This document shows, one piece after another, positions 5,744 through 13,780 of a DNA stretch of 17,522 bases. How positions within the stretch are numbered: the first letter of the stretch is position 1; each line of letters begins with the position of its first letter. This DNA is from Candidatus Cloacimonadota bacterium (GTDB taxonomy: Bacteria > Cloacimonadota > Cloacimonadia > Cloacimonadales > Cloacimonadaceae). The notes below the pieces were generated by a model. The model was given only the letters and a program-made list of their open reading frames with translations, was not told the origin of the DNA and ran no database searches. Where the stretch lies: assembly GCA_023392795.1 (NCBI GenBank), contig JAEWNJ010000009.1, positions 1-17,522 on the forward strand, read 5' to 3'. The translations under genes and the position numbers were made by a program.

Positions 5744-7012
5744 TCAATCGTGATAGTAAATGGCTTTGATGGGATCGATTTGAGCCGCTTTGATGGCTGG
5801 ATACAATCCTGATAAGAAGCCAATCACAGAGGAAAAAGCCAGACCCAGAGCCACTCCTGCCAATGGCAGATAAAGGGGAAAGTGTAGCGCTTTACCCATA
5901 GCCGTCACCAGTCCCCAGGCGATCAGGATCCCGATCGTCGCCCCGAATATTGCCAGGCTGAGAGCTTCCATGATGAAATAGAAAAAGATGTCATGGTCTG
6001 TGGCGCCGATACTCTTTCGGATTCCGATCTCAGTCATGCGTTCCTGGATGGAGATCAGCAGCGTGGAAAACAGCCCTATCCCCCCCACGAGAAGGGAGAT
6101 CGAGGCAATCACGGACAGAGTAATATTCCATTTCTTCATCTGTTTATCGATCTCATCAGTGATATTCAACATATATGAACCCACATCGGCCACATTGAAA
6201 TTGGGGTACATGTTGTGTCTGGACAACAGCAACTGCCTGGCGTGAGCCTTGAGGCGAGCATAATGCTCTGGATTGTTGGCCTGCACATAGATCGTGTTGA
6301 TCACTTTGTTCGAGCCCATATAGTAAACCCCATATCGCAGGGGAATGTACACAGCGCGCAGATCCTCCCGCCGTTCCCAGGTATTAAAGTTTACTCCGGC
6401 GCTGGTGTTTAGGACGTCAGCCCCCAGGATCCCGATCACCTTGAAGCGATGATTCCCCAATACCAGGTTTTTACCCACTGGGTTTTGCCCGGGATAGTAT
6501 TCTTCCGCAAAGAGATGTCCTAGCACGACCACTGGCTGCCCTGCTTCCGATTCCATCCTGTTGAAGAGTGATCCCTTGGATACTGGGTAGTTCTTCACAT
6601 CAAAGAAGCCGTTATCCGTGGCGCGAACATTTACATAGTGGTCTTTGTTGCTCATCCGGAATAGGCTGGTATTTTCGACCATCGCGTAGATGCTTTTATA
6701 GTCCAGATTATCCTTCAGAGCCAGATAATCGTCTATGCTCAGAGGGCTCACGCTTTGTTTGGCCTTACGCTGCACACTTTTACTGTTATCTGCGCCCCTT
6801 TGATACCCCACTCCGGGATAAATCAGGAACGAATTGTTCCAACCCATGCCCTCCATATTCTTGTTAATCAGGGCTTTGAGGGCATATACACTGGAAAACA
6901 TGGTAACGACGGCCATCACACCAATCACGATGCCGGTGGTGGTGAGCACACTGCGCAGTTTGTGCGAAGTGATGCTGGATAATGCGCTCTTGATCCCGTC
7001 GCTCAAATGCAT
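5744..7012 (-). CDS. ABC transporter permease, MacB/FtsX type
   Basis: A 422-residue inner-membrane protein of the MacB family: TM1 at about 22-46, a large periplasmic MacB-PCD domain (about 50-290), then three helices at about 298-322, 343-371 and 381-404. Two family signatures are clear: the coupling helix ERMTEIGIRKSIGA (324-337) and the C-terminal LYPAIKAAQIDPIKAI (403-418). Such permeases pair with a LolD/MacB-type ATPase and act as mechanotransmitters in lipoprotein transport, efflux or secretion rather than as classical channels. No ATPase, membrane-fusion protein or outer-membrane factor lies beside it. The gene starts 9 nt after topA, with AGGG upstream, so it is the last gene of a secA-topA-permease run. 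The substrate is unknown. Confidence 0.93.
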   Translation of the reverse strand: MHLSDGIKSALSSITSHKLRSVLTTTGIVIGVMAVVTMFSSVYALKALINKNMEGMGWNNSFLIYPGVGYQRGADNSKSVQRKAKQSVSPLSIDDYLALKDNLDYKSIYAMVENTSLFRMSNKDHYVNVRATDNGFFDVKNYPVSKGSLFNRMESEAGQPVVVLGHLFAEEYYPGQNPVGKNLVLGNHRFKVIGILGADVLNTSAGVNFNTWERREDLRAVYIPLRYGVYYMGSNKVINTIYVQANNPEHYARLKAHARQLLLSRHNMYPNFNVADVGSYMLNITDEIDKQMKKWNITLSVIASISLLVGGIGLFSTLLISIQERMTEIGIRKSIGATDHDIFFYFIMEALSLAIFGATIGILIAWGLVTAMGKALHFPLYLPLAGVALGLAFSSVIGFLSGLYPAIKAAQIDPIKAIYYHD

Positions 7013-7021
7013 GGTAATTCC

Positions 7022-9241
7022 CTAGTCCAGTATGTGCTTACACTTGGGACATTGCTGAAAGTCCCCTTTGTCCTTGTTATATTTTTCCACCACATAGGGG
7101 TGGTCGCAGTTTGGACAGGGGCTGGGAACAGGTTTGTCGTTGGATATCCATTTACATTCCGGATAGCGAGAGCAGGAATAGAAGGGACTCCCTTTTTTGC
7201 TGCGCCGCGCTACGACCTGGCCTTTTCCGCACTCGGGACAGGTGATGCCAAGGCTCTTGGGACGCGAATACTTGCACTTGGGATAGGTGGAACATGCGAT
7301 GAATGCTCCATATTTCCCGTTTCGCTCCACTAAAGGATTGCCGCATTCCGGACACGCTTCGTCCAGCGTGGTCGGTACCACGATTTCGATCTTCCCATCT
7401 GGACTGCGCTTGAAGCTTTTGCTATTCTTGCATTCGGGATAGCGGTTACAGGATAGGAACTCACCGCTACGACTGCGCTTGATCACCATCTCCCCCGTCT
7501 GGCACAGATCACACTTGATGCCTGTTTCCTGGATCATGGCGGTCTTTTCTTTTTTTACGTCCACTTTGGCAATCAAACCCTGCATCTCGTCGTAGTAGCT
7601 CTTCACCAATTCGTGCCAGATCACTTTACCATACTCCACTTCATCCAGCTTATCTTCCATACTGGCGGTGAATTTGACATTGAAAAGATCGTCAAACTTC
7701 TGAACCAAAAAACCGTTTACGTCGTTCCCCAGCGGAGTAGGAACAAAGCTTTTCTTTTCCAAAACTACGTACTTGCGGTTGCGGATCGTGCCCAGGATGG
7801 CAGCGAAGGTGGAGGGGCGGCCAATGCCTCGGGCTTCCAATTCCTTGATCAGGGATGCTTCGGTATAACGAGCCGGAGGAGTAGTAAAGTGCTGTGAACC
7901 CAGCAAGTCGTTATGCTCCAGTTCGTCATCATTGCGATAGTCTGGACTTATCTTTACTCCCACGGGGATATTTACATGGGGATAGCATTTCAGGAATCCC
8001 TCGTCTGTGATGTTGTTCCCAGCGGCACTAAACTCCGCTTTGCCGATCTCGATTCTGGCAGTGGTAGCCTGAACCTTCACGCTCTTCATCTGAGTGGCGA
8101 TGAAACGCTGCCAGATGAGGGTATAAAGCTTCATTTGCTCTTTACTGAGATAGGCCTCAAGACTCTCAGGGGTGCGCATGGGATCCGTGGGACGAATGGC
8201 CTCATGGGCATCCTGCGCGCTCTGTTTGTTCTTGTACACTCGGGTTACAGGATTCACGTAGTCAGCGCCAAACCGTTGGGTAATCAATTCTTTGCACGAG
8301 GATACTGCTTCATCGGCGATGCGGGTACTATCGGTACGCATATAGGTGATCAGACCGGTTCTTTCTCCGCCCAGGTCGATGCCTTCATACAAGGCCTGAG
8401 CGATACTCATGGTTCGCTGGGTTTGATAGGAAAGCAGTTTGGAGGCTTCCTGCTGTAAAGTACTGGTGATAAATGGAGCGGGAGCTTCCACGCTACGAGT
8501 ACTACGCTTCACGCTGCATAGCCGTGCTGCCTGATGCTTTAGTTCCTCGATCAGCTTCTTGCTCTGTTCCTCGTTGGCAAGTTCTATCTTCTTGCCGTCA
8601 TACTTCTCCAACGATGCTTTGAACTTGGGCAGTTTATCCTTCCAGAAGTCAGCTTCCAGCTTCCAATATTCCTTTGGTTCAAATGCCAGGATATCAGCCT
8701 CACGCTCGCAGATCAGGCGTAGGGCTACAGATTGCACGCGTCCCGCGGAGAGGTCTTTGGCTATCACCTTCCACAGCAGCGGAGAAATGCTGTATCCCAC
8801 CACGCGGTCTAGAATCCGGCGGGCTTGTTGGGCATCCACCTTGGGCATATCGATCTCACCTGGGTTATCGATGGCGGCATTGATCGCCTTGGCGGTGATC
8901 TCATTGAAGACAATGCGATAGATCGGCTTGCCCTTGATCTCTTTTTCCAATACTTTGCTCAGATGCCAGGCGATTGCTTCTCCCTCGCGATCATGATCGC
9001 TCGCCAGGTAGATGGCATCCGCCGCTATTGCCGCTTCTTTGAGGTCGGATATTATCTTGCTCTTCTTTTTGTCGGTCACATAGCTGGGGGCGAAATTCTT
9101 TTCCACGTTCACACCCAGATCATGGTCTGGCAGATCCCTAACGTGGCCCATGGAGGCTTTCACGCTAAATTGGTTCTTCAAAAACTTGCTAATCGTATGT
9201 GCCTTAGCCGGAGATTCTACTACTATCAGTCCTTTTGCCAT
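7022..9241 (-). CDS. topA: DNA topoisomerase I (type IA)
   Basis: Relaxes negative supercoils by passing one strand through a transient break. The 739 residues contain the TOPRIM domain with E9 (VVESPAKA) and the acidic triad D82, D84, E86 (SDHDREGE). The catalytic tyrosine Y300 and R302 lie in GLITYMRTDST, and the IGRPST(F/Y)A motif of domain I is at 473-480. The C-terminus carries four Cys4 zinc-ribbon motifs: C577/C580/C598/C604, C630/C633/C650/C656, C668/C671/C690/C696 and C709/C712/C731/C734, the last shorter. These bind single-stranded DNA and, in E. coli, RNA polymerase. The ATG at 9241 is 13 nt after the secA stop; the only Shine-Dalgarno-like sequence is GAGG, overlapping the secA TGA. 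Length and domain order are normal. Confidence 0.97.
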   Translation of the reverse strand: MAKGLIVVESPAKAHTISKFLKNQFSVKASMGHVRDLPDHDLGVNVEKNFAPSYVTDKKKSKIISDLKEAAIAADAIYLASDHDREGEAIAWHLSKVLEKEIKGKPIYRIVFNEITAKAINAAIDNPGEIDMPKVDAQQARRILDRVVGYSISPLLWKVIAKDLSAGRVQSVALRLICEREADILAFEPKEYWKLEADFWKDKLPKFKASLEKYDGKKIELANEEQSKKLIEELKHQAARLCSVKRSTRSVEAPAPFITSTLQQEASKLLSYQTQRTMSIAQALYEGIDLGGERTGLITYMRTDSTRIADEAVSSCKELITQRFGADYVNPVTRVYKNKQSAQDAHEAIRPTDPMRTPESLEAYLSKEQMKLYTLIWQRFIATQMKSVKVQATTARIEIGKAEFSAAGNNITDEGFLKCYPHVNIPVGVKISPDYRNDDELEHNDLLGSQHFTTPPARYTEASLIKELEARGIGRPSTFAAILGTIRNRKYVVLEKKSFVPTPLGNDVNGFLVQKFDDLFNVKFTASMEDKLDEVEYGKVIWHELVKSYYDEMQGLIAKVDVKKEKTAMIQETGIKCDLCQTGEMVIKRSRSGEFLSCNRYPECKNSKSFKRSPDGKIEIVVPTTLDEACPECGNPLVERNGKYGAFIACSTYPKCKYSRPKSLGITCPECGKGQVVARRSKKGSPFYSCSRYPECKWISNDKPVPSPCPNCDHPYVVEKYNKDKGDFQQCPKCKHILD

Positions 9242-9254
9242 TCTTTACAATACC

Positions 9255-12200
9255 TCAATCGTCGCTTTCATGAATGCCGCAGCATTTCTTGTATTTCTTT
9301 CCCGATCCGCAAGGACAGGGATCATTTCTACCCACTTTCTCTTCCACTCGTACCGGGCGTGGTTTAAGCTCAGAACCCGCAGCGGATGGAGCGCTAAAGT
9401 TTGGAGCGGAGGTGGCTGAGCTTTCAAACTGCTCTCCAGATGCGAAGCTATTTACTTCCTGGTGACTTACCACTGCGCCTTTCATCATGTCCTGCATTTG
9501 CTGCCGACTGACCAGGTATGTGGTAAACACTCTCTTGCTCACTGTTTCCTGGATCCGGGTAATCAGGCCTTCAAACAGGGTATAGCTCTCTTTCTTGTAC
9601 TCAATGAGCGGATCCTTATTGGCATAAGAACGCAGATATACTCCCTCTTTCAAAAGATCCATCTCGTGAAGATGATCGCGCCATTCATCATCCACCACTT
9701 CCAGCAGTACTCTACGCTCGATTTCACGCAGTGCGTCGGAGCCCATTTGCTCTTCCCGCCTGCCATATGCGTTGCTCGCGATCTCAAAGAGTGTATTGAT
9801 CAAGAGATCCCGGTTCAGATGGTCGCTATCCATATCCTCGGTCTTTATGATGATGTTCCAGCTTCTGAAATAGGCACATACGCGTTCCAGATTCCAATCC
9901 TCAGGATAGCTGCCCTCGGGGATCACTTCGGTCACCAGATTCTTGATGCTCTCTTCGATCATTTCCATGATCTCTGCCTTGAGGTTGTAACCCCTTAGGA
10001 CGCTGCGGCGATAGCTGTATATCACTTCGCGCTGTTGATTCATCACCTCGTCGTATTTGATCAGGTTCTTTCTTATCTCAAAGTTGTGCTCTTCCACTCT
10101 GGTCTGTGCTTTCTCTACTGCTTTAGTCATCCAGGGATGCCGAATCGCTTCACCCTGTTTCAAGCCCATCTTTTGCATCATCGGCGCCATGCGATCCGAA
10201 CCAAACAGACGCATCAGATCATCTTCCATCGAAAGATAAAAGCGTGATGTGCCAGGGTCTCCCTGGCGTCCTGCGCGACCTCTGAGCTGACGATCAATCC
10301 GGCGGGATTCATGCCGTTCACTGCCGATCACATGTAAGCCATCCAGGGGCAAACCGTAGGGGAACTCACTATTGCGATCCTTATTCAGACCGATATAAGA
10401 GGCCACTTCTTTGGTAACCACGCCCTGTCCCAGTTTAATATCCGTTCCGCGCCCTGCCATATTGGTGGCGATGGTTACCGCTCCGGGGGCACCTGCTCCG
10501 GTGATGATCTCCGCCTCACGTTGATGTTGACGGGCATTTAGCACATTATGCGCTATGCCGTGCCTGCGCAAGAGACGGGAGAGGATTTCCGATACTTCAA
10601 CGCTCACTGTACCCACGAGAACGGGCTTTTGCTGTTTGTGCCAATAGATGATCTCATTGATTATAGCTTGGTACTTCTCATTCTTGGTAAGGTAAATATC
10701 ATCATCGTGATCAATCCTGGTGATCGGGACATTGGTAGGGATAGCCATTACGGGAAGCTTGTAGATCTCCATAAATTCTGATTCTTCGGTGATTGCGGTA
10801 CCCGTCATGCCAGCCAGTTTCTCAAACATGCGGAAGTAGTTTTGCAGGGTGATGGTGGCAAAAGTTTGCGTTCCGGCTTCGATAGCGACGTTCTCTTTAG
10901 CCTCCAGAGCTTGGTGCAATCCATCCGAAAAGCGCCGTCCAGGCATCTGGCGTCCGGTAAATTCATCTACGATGATCACCTTGTTATCGATCACGACGTA
11001 TTCCTGATTGTTTTCAAAGAGCGTGAATGCCTTGAGCAACTGACTGATATTGTGCAGTTTCTCACTCTTGTCCATAAACCTTTCGGTGGCTTCTTCTTTC
11101 AATCTCGCGCGCTCACCTTCGTCGATATGTTCCTTGGCATCAATCTCGCCGATGATCTCATCCAAGGTGCGTACGATAAAGAGGTCTGCTTCTCTGCGGC
11201 TGAGCATTTCGCGCCCTTTATCGCAGAGATCCACGCTATTTTGGCGTTCTTCCACCACAAAGAAGAGATTATCGTCCAGTTCGTGCATCTTTTTATCACG
11301 CAGATATATACCTTCAGTATCCTGCACCAGTCGCTTGAGTGAAGCTTCCTGCATAAGCTTACCAAAAGCCTTGTTTTTGGGAGCTCCCCGCTTGATCAGA
11401 AGAAGGTTTTTGGCCAAAAGAGATTCGGTAGATTCGCTGCCATCTGCCTTAATCTCGTCGCGTATCTCAGATAAGTAGCGATTGATCAGCGCATTCTGGG
11501 CTTGTACTACCGCGGCAATGGCCGGACGTAATTCCGGATAAAAGTTCTTGTCCTTGGCGATGGGACCGCTGATGATGAGCGGAGTTCTGGCTTCATCAAT
11601 GAGGATGCTGTCCACCTCGTCCACGATGGCATAGTAAAAGTCCCTCTGAACCAATTGCGAGGGCGATACGGCCATATTGTCACGCAGATAGTCGAAACCG
11701 AATTCGCTGTTCATACCGTATGTCACATCCGCTGCGTAAGCATCCCTTCTGGACTCAAAATCCATTCCGGTAGTGATGCACCCCACTCTCATGCCATGAA
11801 AATTGAAGATCGGACTCATCCATTCCGCGTCACGACTGGCCAGATAGTCGTTCACGGTCACCAGATGTGCGCCGCGCCCCACCAGAGCATTCAGAAAGAG
11901 CGGAAGAGTAGCCACCAGGGTCTTGCCCTCACCGGTAGCCATTTCTGCGATCTTACCATCATGCAGAGCCATGCCGCCGATTAGCTGAACATCGAAAGGA
12001 ACCATGTTCCACTTTTGGGAGTGTTCCCTGACCATAAACTCGGTGCCCACCATGCGCCTACAGGTATCTTTCACGATCGCAAATACTTCTGGGAGATACT
12101 CATCCAGCACTTCTTTGGTGAGTACTTTTAGCTCTTTCTTGGCGGTATCTATCTGATTATCAATGCGATTACGGTCACTATCTTCATTTACATCCCTGAA

Positions 12201-12413
12201 TGATTGGCGTAAGTCTTCCAGTTCCTGTCGCTTAGCTTCTAGCTTATTGGCTATTTCTACTTTGATATCCTGGATCCGCTGGCGCAACTGATCATCTTCA
12301 TACTGGGCAAGTTCTTGATATATGGCATTTATCTCTGGAACCAGGGGTTCATAGCGCTTGAGATCCTGGCTGGATTTATCACCGAATAGTTTCTTGAGAA
12401 TCTTCTCGAGCAT
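9255..12413 (-). CDS. secA: Preprotein translocase ATPase SecA
   Basis: The motor that drives unfolded preproteins through SecYEG. Walker A MATGEGKT is at 158-165 and the DEAD-type motif DEVD at 265-268 followed by SILIDEARTPLI; the preprotein-binding and helical scaffold regions follow, and NMAGRGTDI with the arginine-rich QLRGRAGRQGDPG motif marks the second nucleotide-binding domain. The C-terminal zinc motif has C1033, C1035, C1044 and C1045 (CPCGSGKKYKKCC), which binds SecB or phospholipid in other bacteria. At 1052 residues it is about 150 longer than E. coli SecA. Much of the extra length is a charged, probably coiled-coil insertion at about 55-105 and a second around 300-420, as in FCB-group SecA. 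The ATG at 12413 has AAGGAT just upstream. First gene of the secA-topA-permease run. Confidence 0.98.
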   Translation of the reverse strand: MLEKILKKLFGDKSSQDLKRYEPLVPEINAIYQELAQYEDDQLRQRIQDIKVEIANKLEAKRQELEDLRQSFRDVNEDSDRNRIDNQIDTAKKELKVLTKEVLDEYLPEVFAIVKDTCRRMVGTEFMVREHSQKWNMVPFDVQLIGGMALHDGKIAEMATGEGKTLVATLPLFLNALVGRGAHLVTVNDYLASRDAEWMSPIFNFHGMRVGCITTGMDFESRRDAYAADVTYGMNSEFGFDYLRDNMAVSPSQLVQRDFYYAIVDEVDSILIDEARTPLIISGPIAKDKNFYPELRPAIAAVVQAQNALINRYLSEIRDEIKADGSESTESLLAKNLLLIKRGAPKNKAFGKLMQEASLKRLVQDTEGIYLRDKKMHELDDNLFFVVEERQNSVDLCDKGREMLSRREADLFIVRTLDEIIGEIDAKEHIDEGERARLKEEATERFMDKSEKLHNISQLLKAFTLFENNQEYVVIDNKVIIVDEFTGRQMPGRRFSDGLHQALEAKENVAIEAGTQTFATITLQNYFRMFEKLAGMTGTAITEESEFMEIYKLPVMAIPTNVPITRIDHDDDIYLTKNEKYQAIINEIIYWHKQQKPVLVGTVSVEVSEILSRLLRRHGIAHNVLNARQHQREAEIITGAGAPGAVTIATNMAGRGTDIKLGQGVVTKEVASYIGLNKDRNSEFPYGLPLDGLHVIGSERHESRRIDRQLRGRAGRQGDPGTSRFYLSMEDDLMRLFGSDRMAPMMQKMGLKQGEAIRHPWMTKAVEKAQTRVEEHNFEIRKNLIKYDEVMNQQREVIYSYRRSVLRGYNLKAEIMEMIEESIKNLVTEVIPEGSYPEDWNLERVCAYFRSWNIIIKTEDMDSDHLNRDLLINTLFEIASNAYGRREEQMGSDALREIERRVLLEVVDDEWRDHLHEMDLLKEGVYLRSYANKDPLIEYKKESYTLFEGLITRIQETVSKRVFTTYLVSRQQMQDMMKGAVVSHQEVNSFASGEQFESSATSAPNFSAPSAAGSELKPRPVRVEEKVGRNDPCPCGSGKKYKKCCGIHESDD

Positions 12414-12426
12414 GTTTCATCCTTAG

Positions 12427-12465
12427 CGATGCCGAAGTGTTTGCGTTCTCAGGGAATTGGCATCG
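12427..12465 (-). promoter_or_regulatory. Hairpin in the secA leader
   Basis: CGATGCC and GGCATCG (12427-12433 and 12459-12465) form a perfect 7-bp stem around a 25-nt loop. On the minus strand the stem ends 2 nt before AAGGAT, the ribosome binding site of secA. Such a position could affect translation initiation; E. coli secA is regulated through its leader, but by a different upstream gene (secM), which is absent here. Confidence 0.45.
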
Positions 12466-12486
12466 GATATTTCCCTTTTGATCACG

Positions 12487-12516
12487 AGAATAGCAGGGCG
12501 GAAATATGTCAATCAA
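12487..12516 (-). promoter_or_regulatory. Candidate promoter of the secA operon
   Basis: Minus strand: TTGATT (12516-12511), 18-nt spacer, and TATTCT (12492-12487) preceded by TGC, an extended -10 form. A TTGACA (12512-12507) overlaps the -35 but lies only 14 nt from the -10. The position suits the secA leader with the hairpin at 12427-12465. Tentative. Confidence 0.4.
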
Positions 12517-12572
12517 AACGTGCCCAGCCCCATTGGCAGACTCTGGAAGCTATCCCACTTGCAACCCAGCCG

Positions 12573-12613
12573 CACTCCTCTTCCGTGGCACGCAGGAGGG
12601 TTGGAAGAGAGTG
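12573..12613. other. Long intergenic hairpin
   Basis: CACT plus CTCTTCC (12573-12576 and 12578-12584, one C bulged) pairs with GGAAGAGAGTG (12603-12613), eleven base pairs around an 18-nt loop. A nearby CAACCC (12562-12567) can compete by pairing with GGGTTG (12598-12603). There is no T-run on either side. It could belong to a small RNA; no known family is recognised. Confidence 0.4.
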
Positions 12614-12782
12614 GAAACAGCAATGGAACCCAGGAATGGATGCAAGAATACTCCAAATGCATTGACTTACTACACTAATTCAGGTTGTTGAACTAGAACT
12701 TACTGCATTATCTGGGTTATAGAACGCGTAGCACAAGCATTGTCCCGTCCGGCTCTTGATGCACAGAATCTGGATGAGAAAA

Positions 12783-12979
12783 ATGGAGGTTGACAAGCAT
12801 AAAGGTTTTATTTTTATGAGCCGTGAGCCGAGCGTTCATTGCTAAACCCTTGAGTGAGCATGCGTGAACGCCAATGGGTATGGAAGGGAAACCTCCATGC
12901 CTCCCGTTTGGAAAGGCTGGGCGAAAATCACTTCGCCAGCCTCCAATACATCATACAACATAATGGAGGTATACTCAAA
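12783..12979 (+). promoter_or_regulatory. Structured mRNA leader with alternative anti-Shine-Dalgarno pairings (riboswitch-like)
   Basis: Upstream of the lipoprotein gene I see these elements in order. ATGGAGGTT (12783-12791). A stem CATAAA/TTTATG (12798-12803, 12813-12818). A long-range stem GCGTTCA/TGAACGC (12832-12838, 12865-12871). A hairpin GGTATGGA/TCCATGCC (12877-12884, 12894-12901) continued by GG/CC and capped by a GAAA tetraloop (12888-12891). A 10-bp hairpin with one bulged G (12915-12925, 12932-12941). AACCTCCAT (12890-12898) is exactly complementary both to the first element and, over eight bases, to the Shine-Dalgarno region ATGGAGGT (12963-12970). A second CCTCCA (12940-12945) can also pair with that site. 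No B12 box, THI box or GEMM signature is seen. Confidence 0.5.
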
Positions 12980-13777
12980 GTGAAGAAAGCTATTTTCTCG
13001 CTACTCTTACTCAGCGTGTTGCTGGCTTTTACTGCCTGCAGCGAAAAAGACAACGGCACTGATCCCAAAATTTACGGCTACATCCTTGAACAGTTTGTAA
13101 ACCAGGAAGCTGTAAATCTAATCACTGATCCTGAACCCGAAGAAGGCGACGATTTTCGGGGTCTATACAACTACGAAATCGTAGCATCTGATGGATTCAG
13201 TCCTCGCAGCAGCACCAACGCTGGTTGGGATCTTAACTGGGAAGTTCTGAAGACCGGATACATCGTGCCTGATGACAACCGCAGAACCTGGTTTAACAAT
13301 ACCGAGCTCCCTGGCGCATTCAGAGTGAAAGACGCCACCAAGATCAATCTGTACCGCAAGGTCGAAGTAGCCGATACCACCTGTGTTGGAGTCTATTTTG
13401 AACTAGGGGGCTTGACCACACACCAGATCGAAAACTGGGATGGCGAGCAGGAAGCTGCAATCAAGCTATCCGATCTCATTGCGCATTTTAGTAATGTCAC
13501 AGGTGTCACCCTGCTTGCCGGGGATGGCTACAGCAAAGATTACACTCTGGAACAAATCCAAGATGGGTACTACCTGCTGCAAAGCGAAGTAAGCACCTTC
13601 CCCACTTTCAACGCTGACATGGCGGGTGGACTGAAGAAATTCAAGAAACTCGCAACCGTCCGAGTGAATGGGACCCCCGGAACCATCACATATTTGAACG
13701 CGGCTACCCCAGATCTGGAAGTTGCCTTACCGGAGAACTTTTCCGCATACGAGCGCACAGAACTAGTAGACTACTAA
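12980..13777 (+). CDS. Lipoprotein with an internal duplication, partner of the TonB-dependent receptor
   Basis: A 265-residue predicted lipoprotein: KK, hydrophobic 4-17, lipobox FTAC with C20 lipidated, then a polar linker. I chose the GTG at 12980 because GGAGG lies 10 nt upstream and the signal peptide starts exactly there; the same frame is open further upstream, but that part is the structured leader. The mature protein seems to hold two related units: one at about 64-130 (EIVASDGFS ... KTGYIVPDD ... GAFRVKDATKINLYRKVEV) and one at about 175-229 (TLLAGDGYS ... QDGYYLL ... GGLKKFKKLATVRV). The DGYS-type pattern slightly recalls the beta-rich core of sulfite-oxidase-like domains, but no cofactor ligand is evident. 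The TonB receptor gene follows after 3 nt, so a role in binding or handing over its ligand is likely. Confidence 0.85.
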   Translation: MKKAIFSLLLLSVLLAFTACSEKDNGTDPKIYGYILEQFVNQEAVNLITDPEPEEGDDFRGLYNYEIVASDGFSPRSSTNAGWDLNWEVLKTGYIVPDDNRRTWFNNTELPGAFRVKDATKINLYRKVEVADTTCVGVYFELGGLTTHQIENWDGEQEAAIKLSDLIAHFSNVTGVTLLAGDGYSKDYTLEQIQDGYYLLQSEVSTFPTFNADMAGGLKKFKKLATVRVNGTPGTITYLNAATPDLEVALPENFSAYERTELVDY

Positions 13778-13780
13778 ACT

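Larger units (their letters stand above)
12414..12979. other. Gene-free interval between secA and the lipoprotein gene
   Basis: About 565 nt between divergent genes with no credible coding sequence. From left to right it holds the secA leader hairpin and promoter (12427-12516), a strong hairpin (12573-12613), an AT-rich stretch (12660-12720) that should hold the promoter of the lipoprotein gene although I see no convincing one, and the structured leader (12783-12979). Confidence 0.6.

Noticed and set aside
7913..8458. Long open frame (181 codons) on the plus strand inside topA.
   Set aside because: It lies opposite a well-conserved topA reading frame and has no protein-like motifs; it is an antisense shadow.
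12429..12691. Short plus-strand open frames in the interval after secA.
   Set aside because: No ribosome binding site, no ATG start for the longest, several overlapping frames open at once, and unstructured composition.
12830..12905. TPP riboswitch: ACCCTTGA followed later by GGAAGGGAA resembles part of the THI box.
   Set aside because: The conserved CTGAGA and the GGGGTGC arm are missing, and the middle section does not follow the THI-box order.
12854..12979. Upstream extension of the lipoprotein reading frame (42 more codons from a GTG at 12854).
   Set aside because: The lipoprotein signal peptide begins exactly at the GTG at 12980, which has GGAGG upstream; the upstream stretch is rich in inverted repeats and has no protein-like character.
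12783..12979. Cobalamin riboswitch, expected in front of a BtuB-sized receptor.
   Set aside because: No B12 box (a GGAGACCTGCC-like sequence) and no GCCACTG core can be found.
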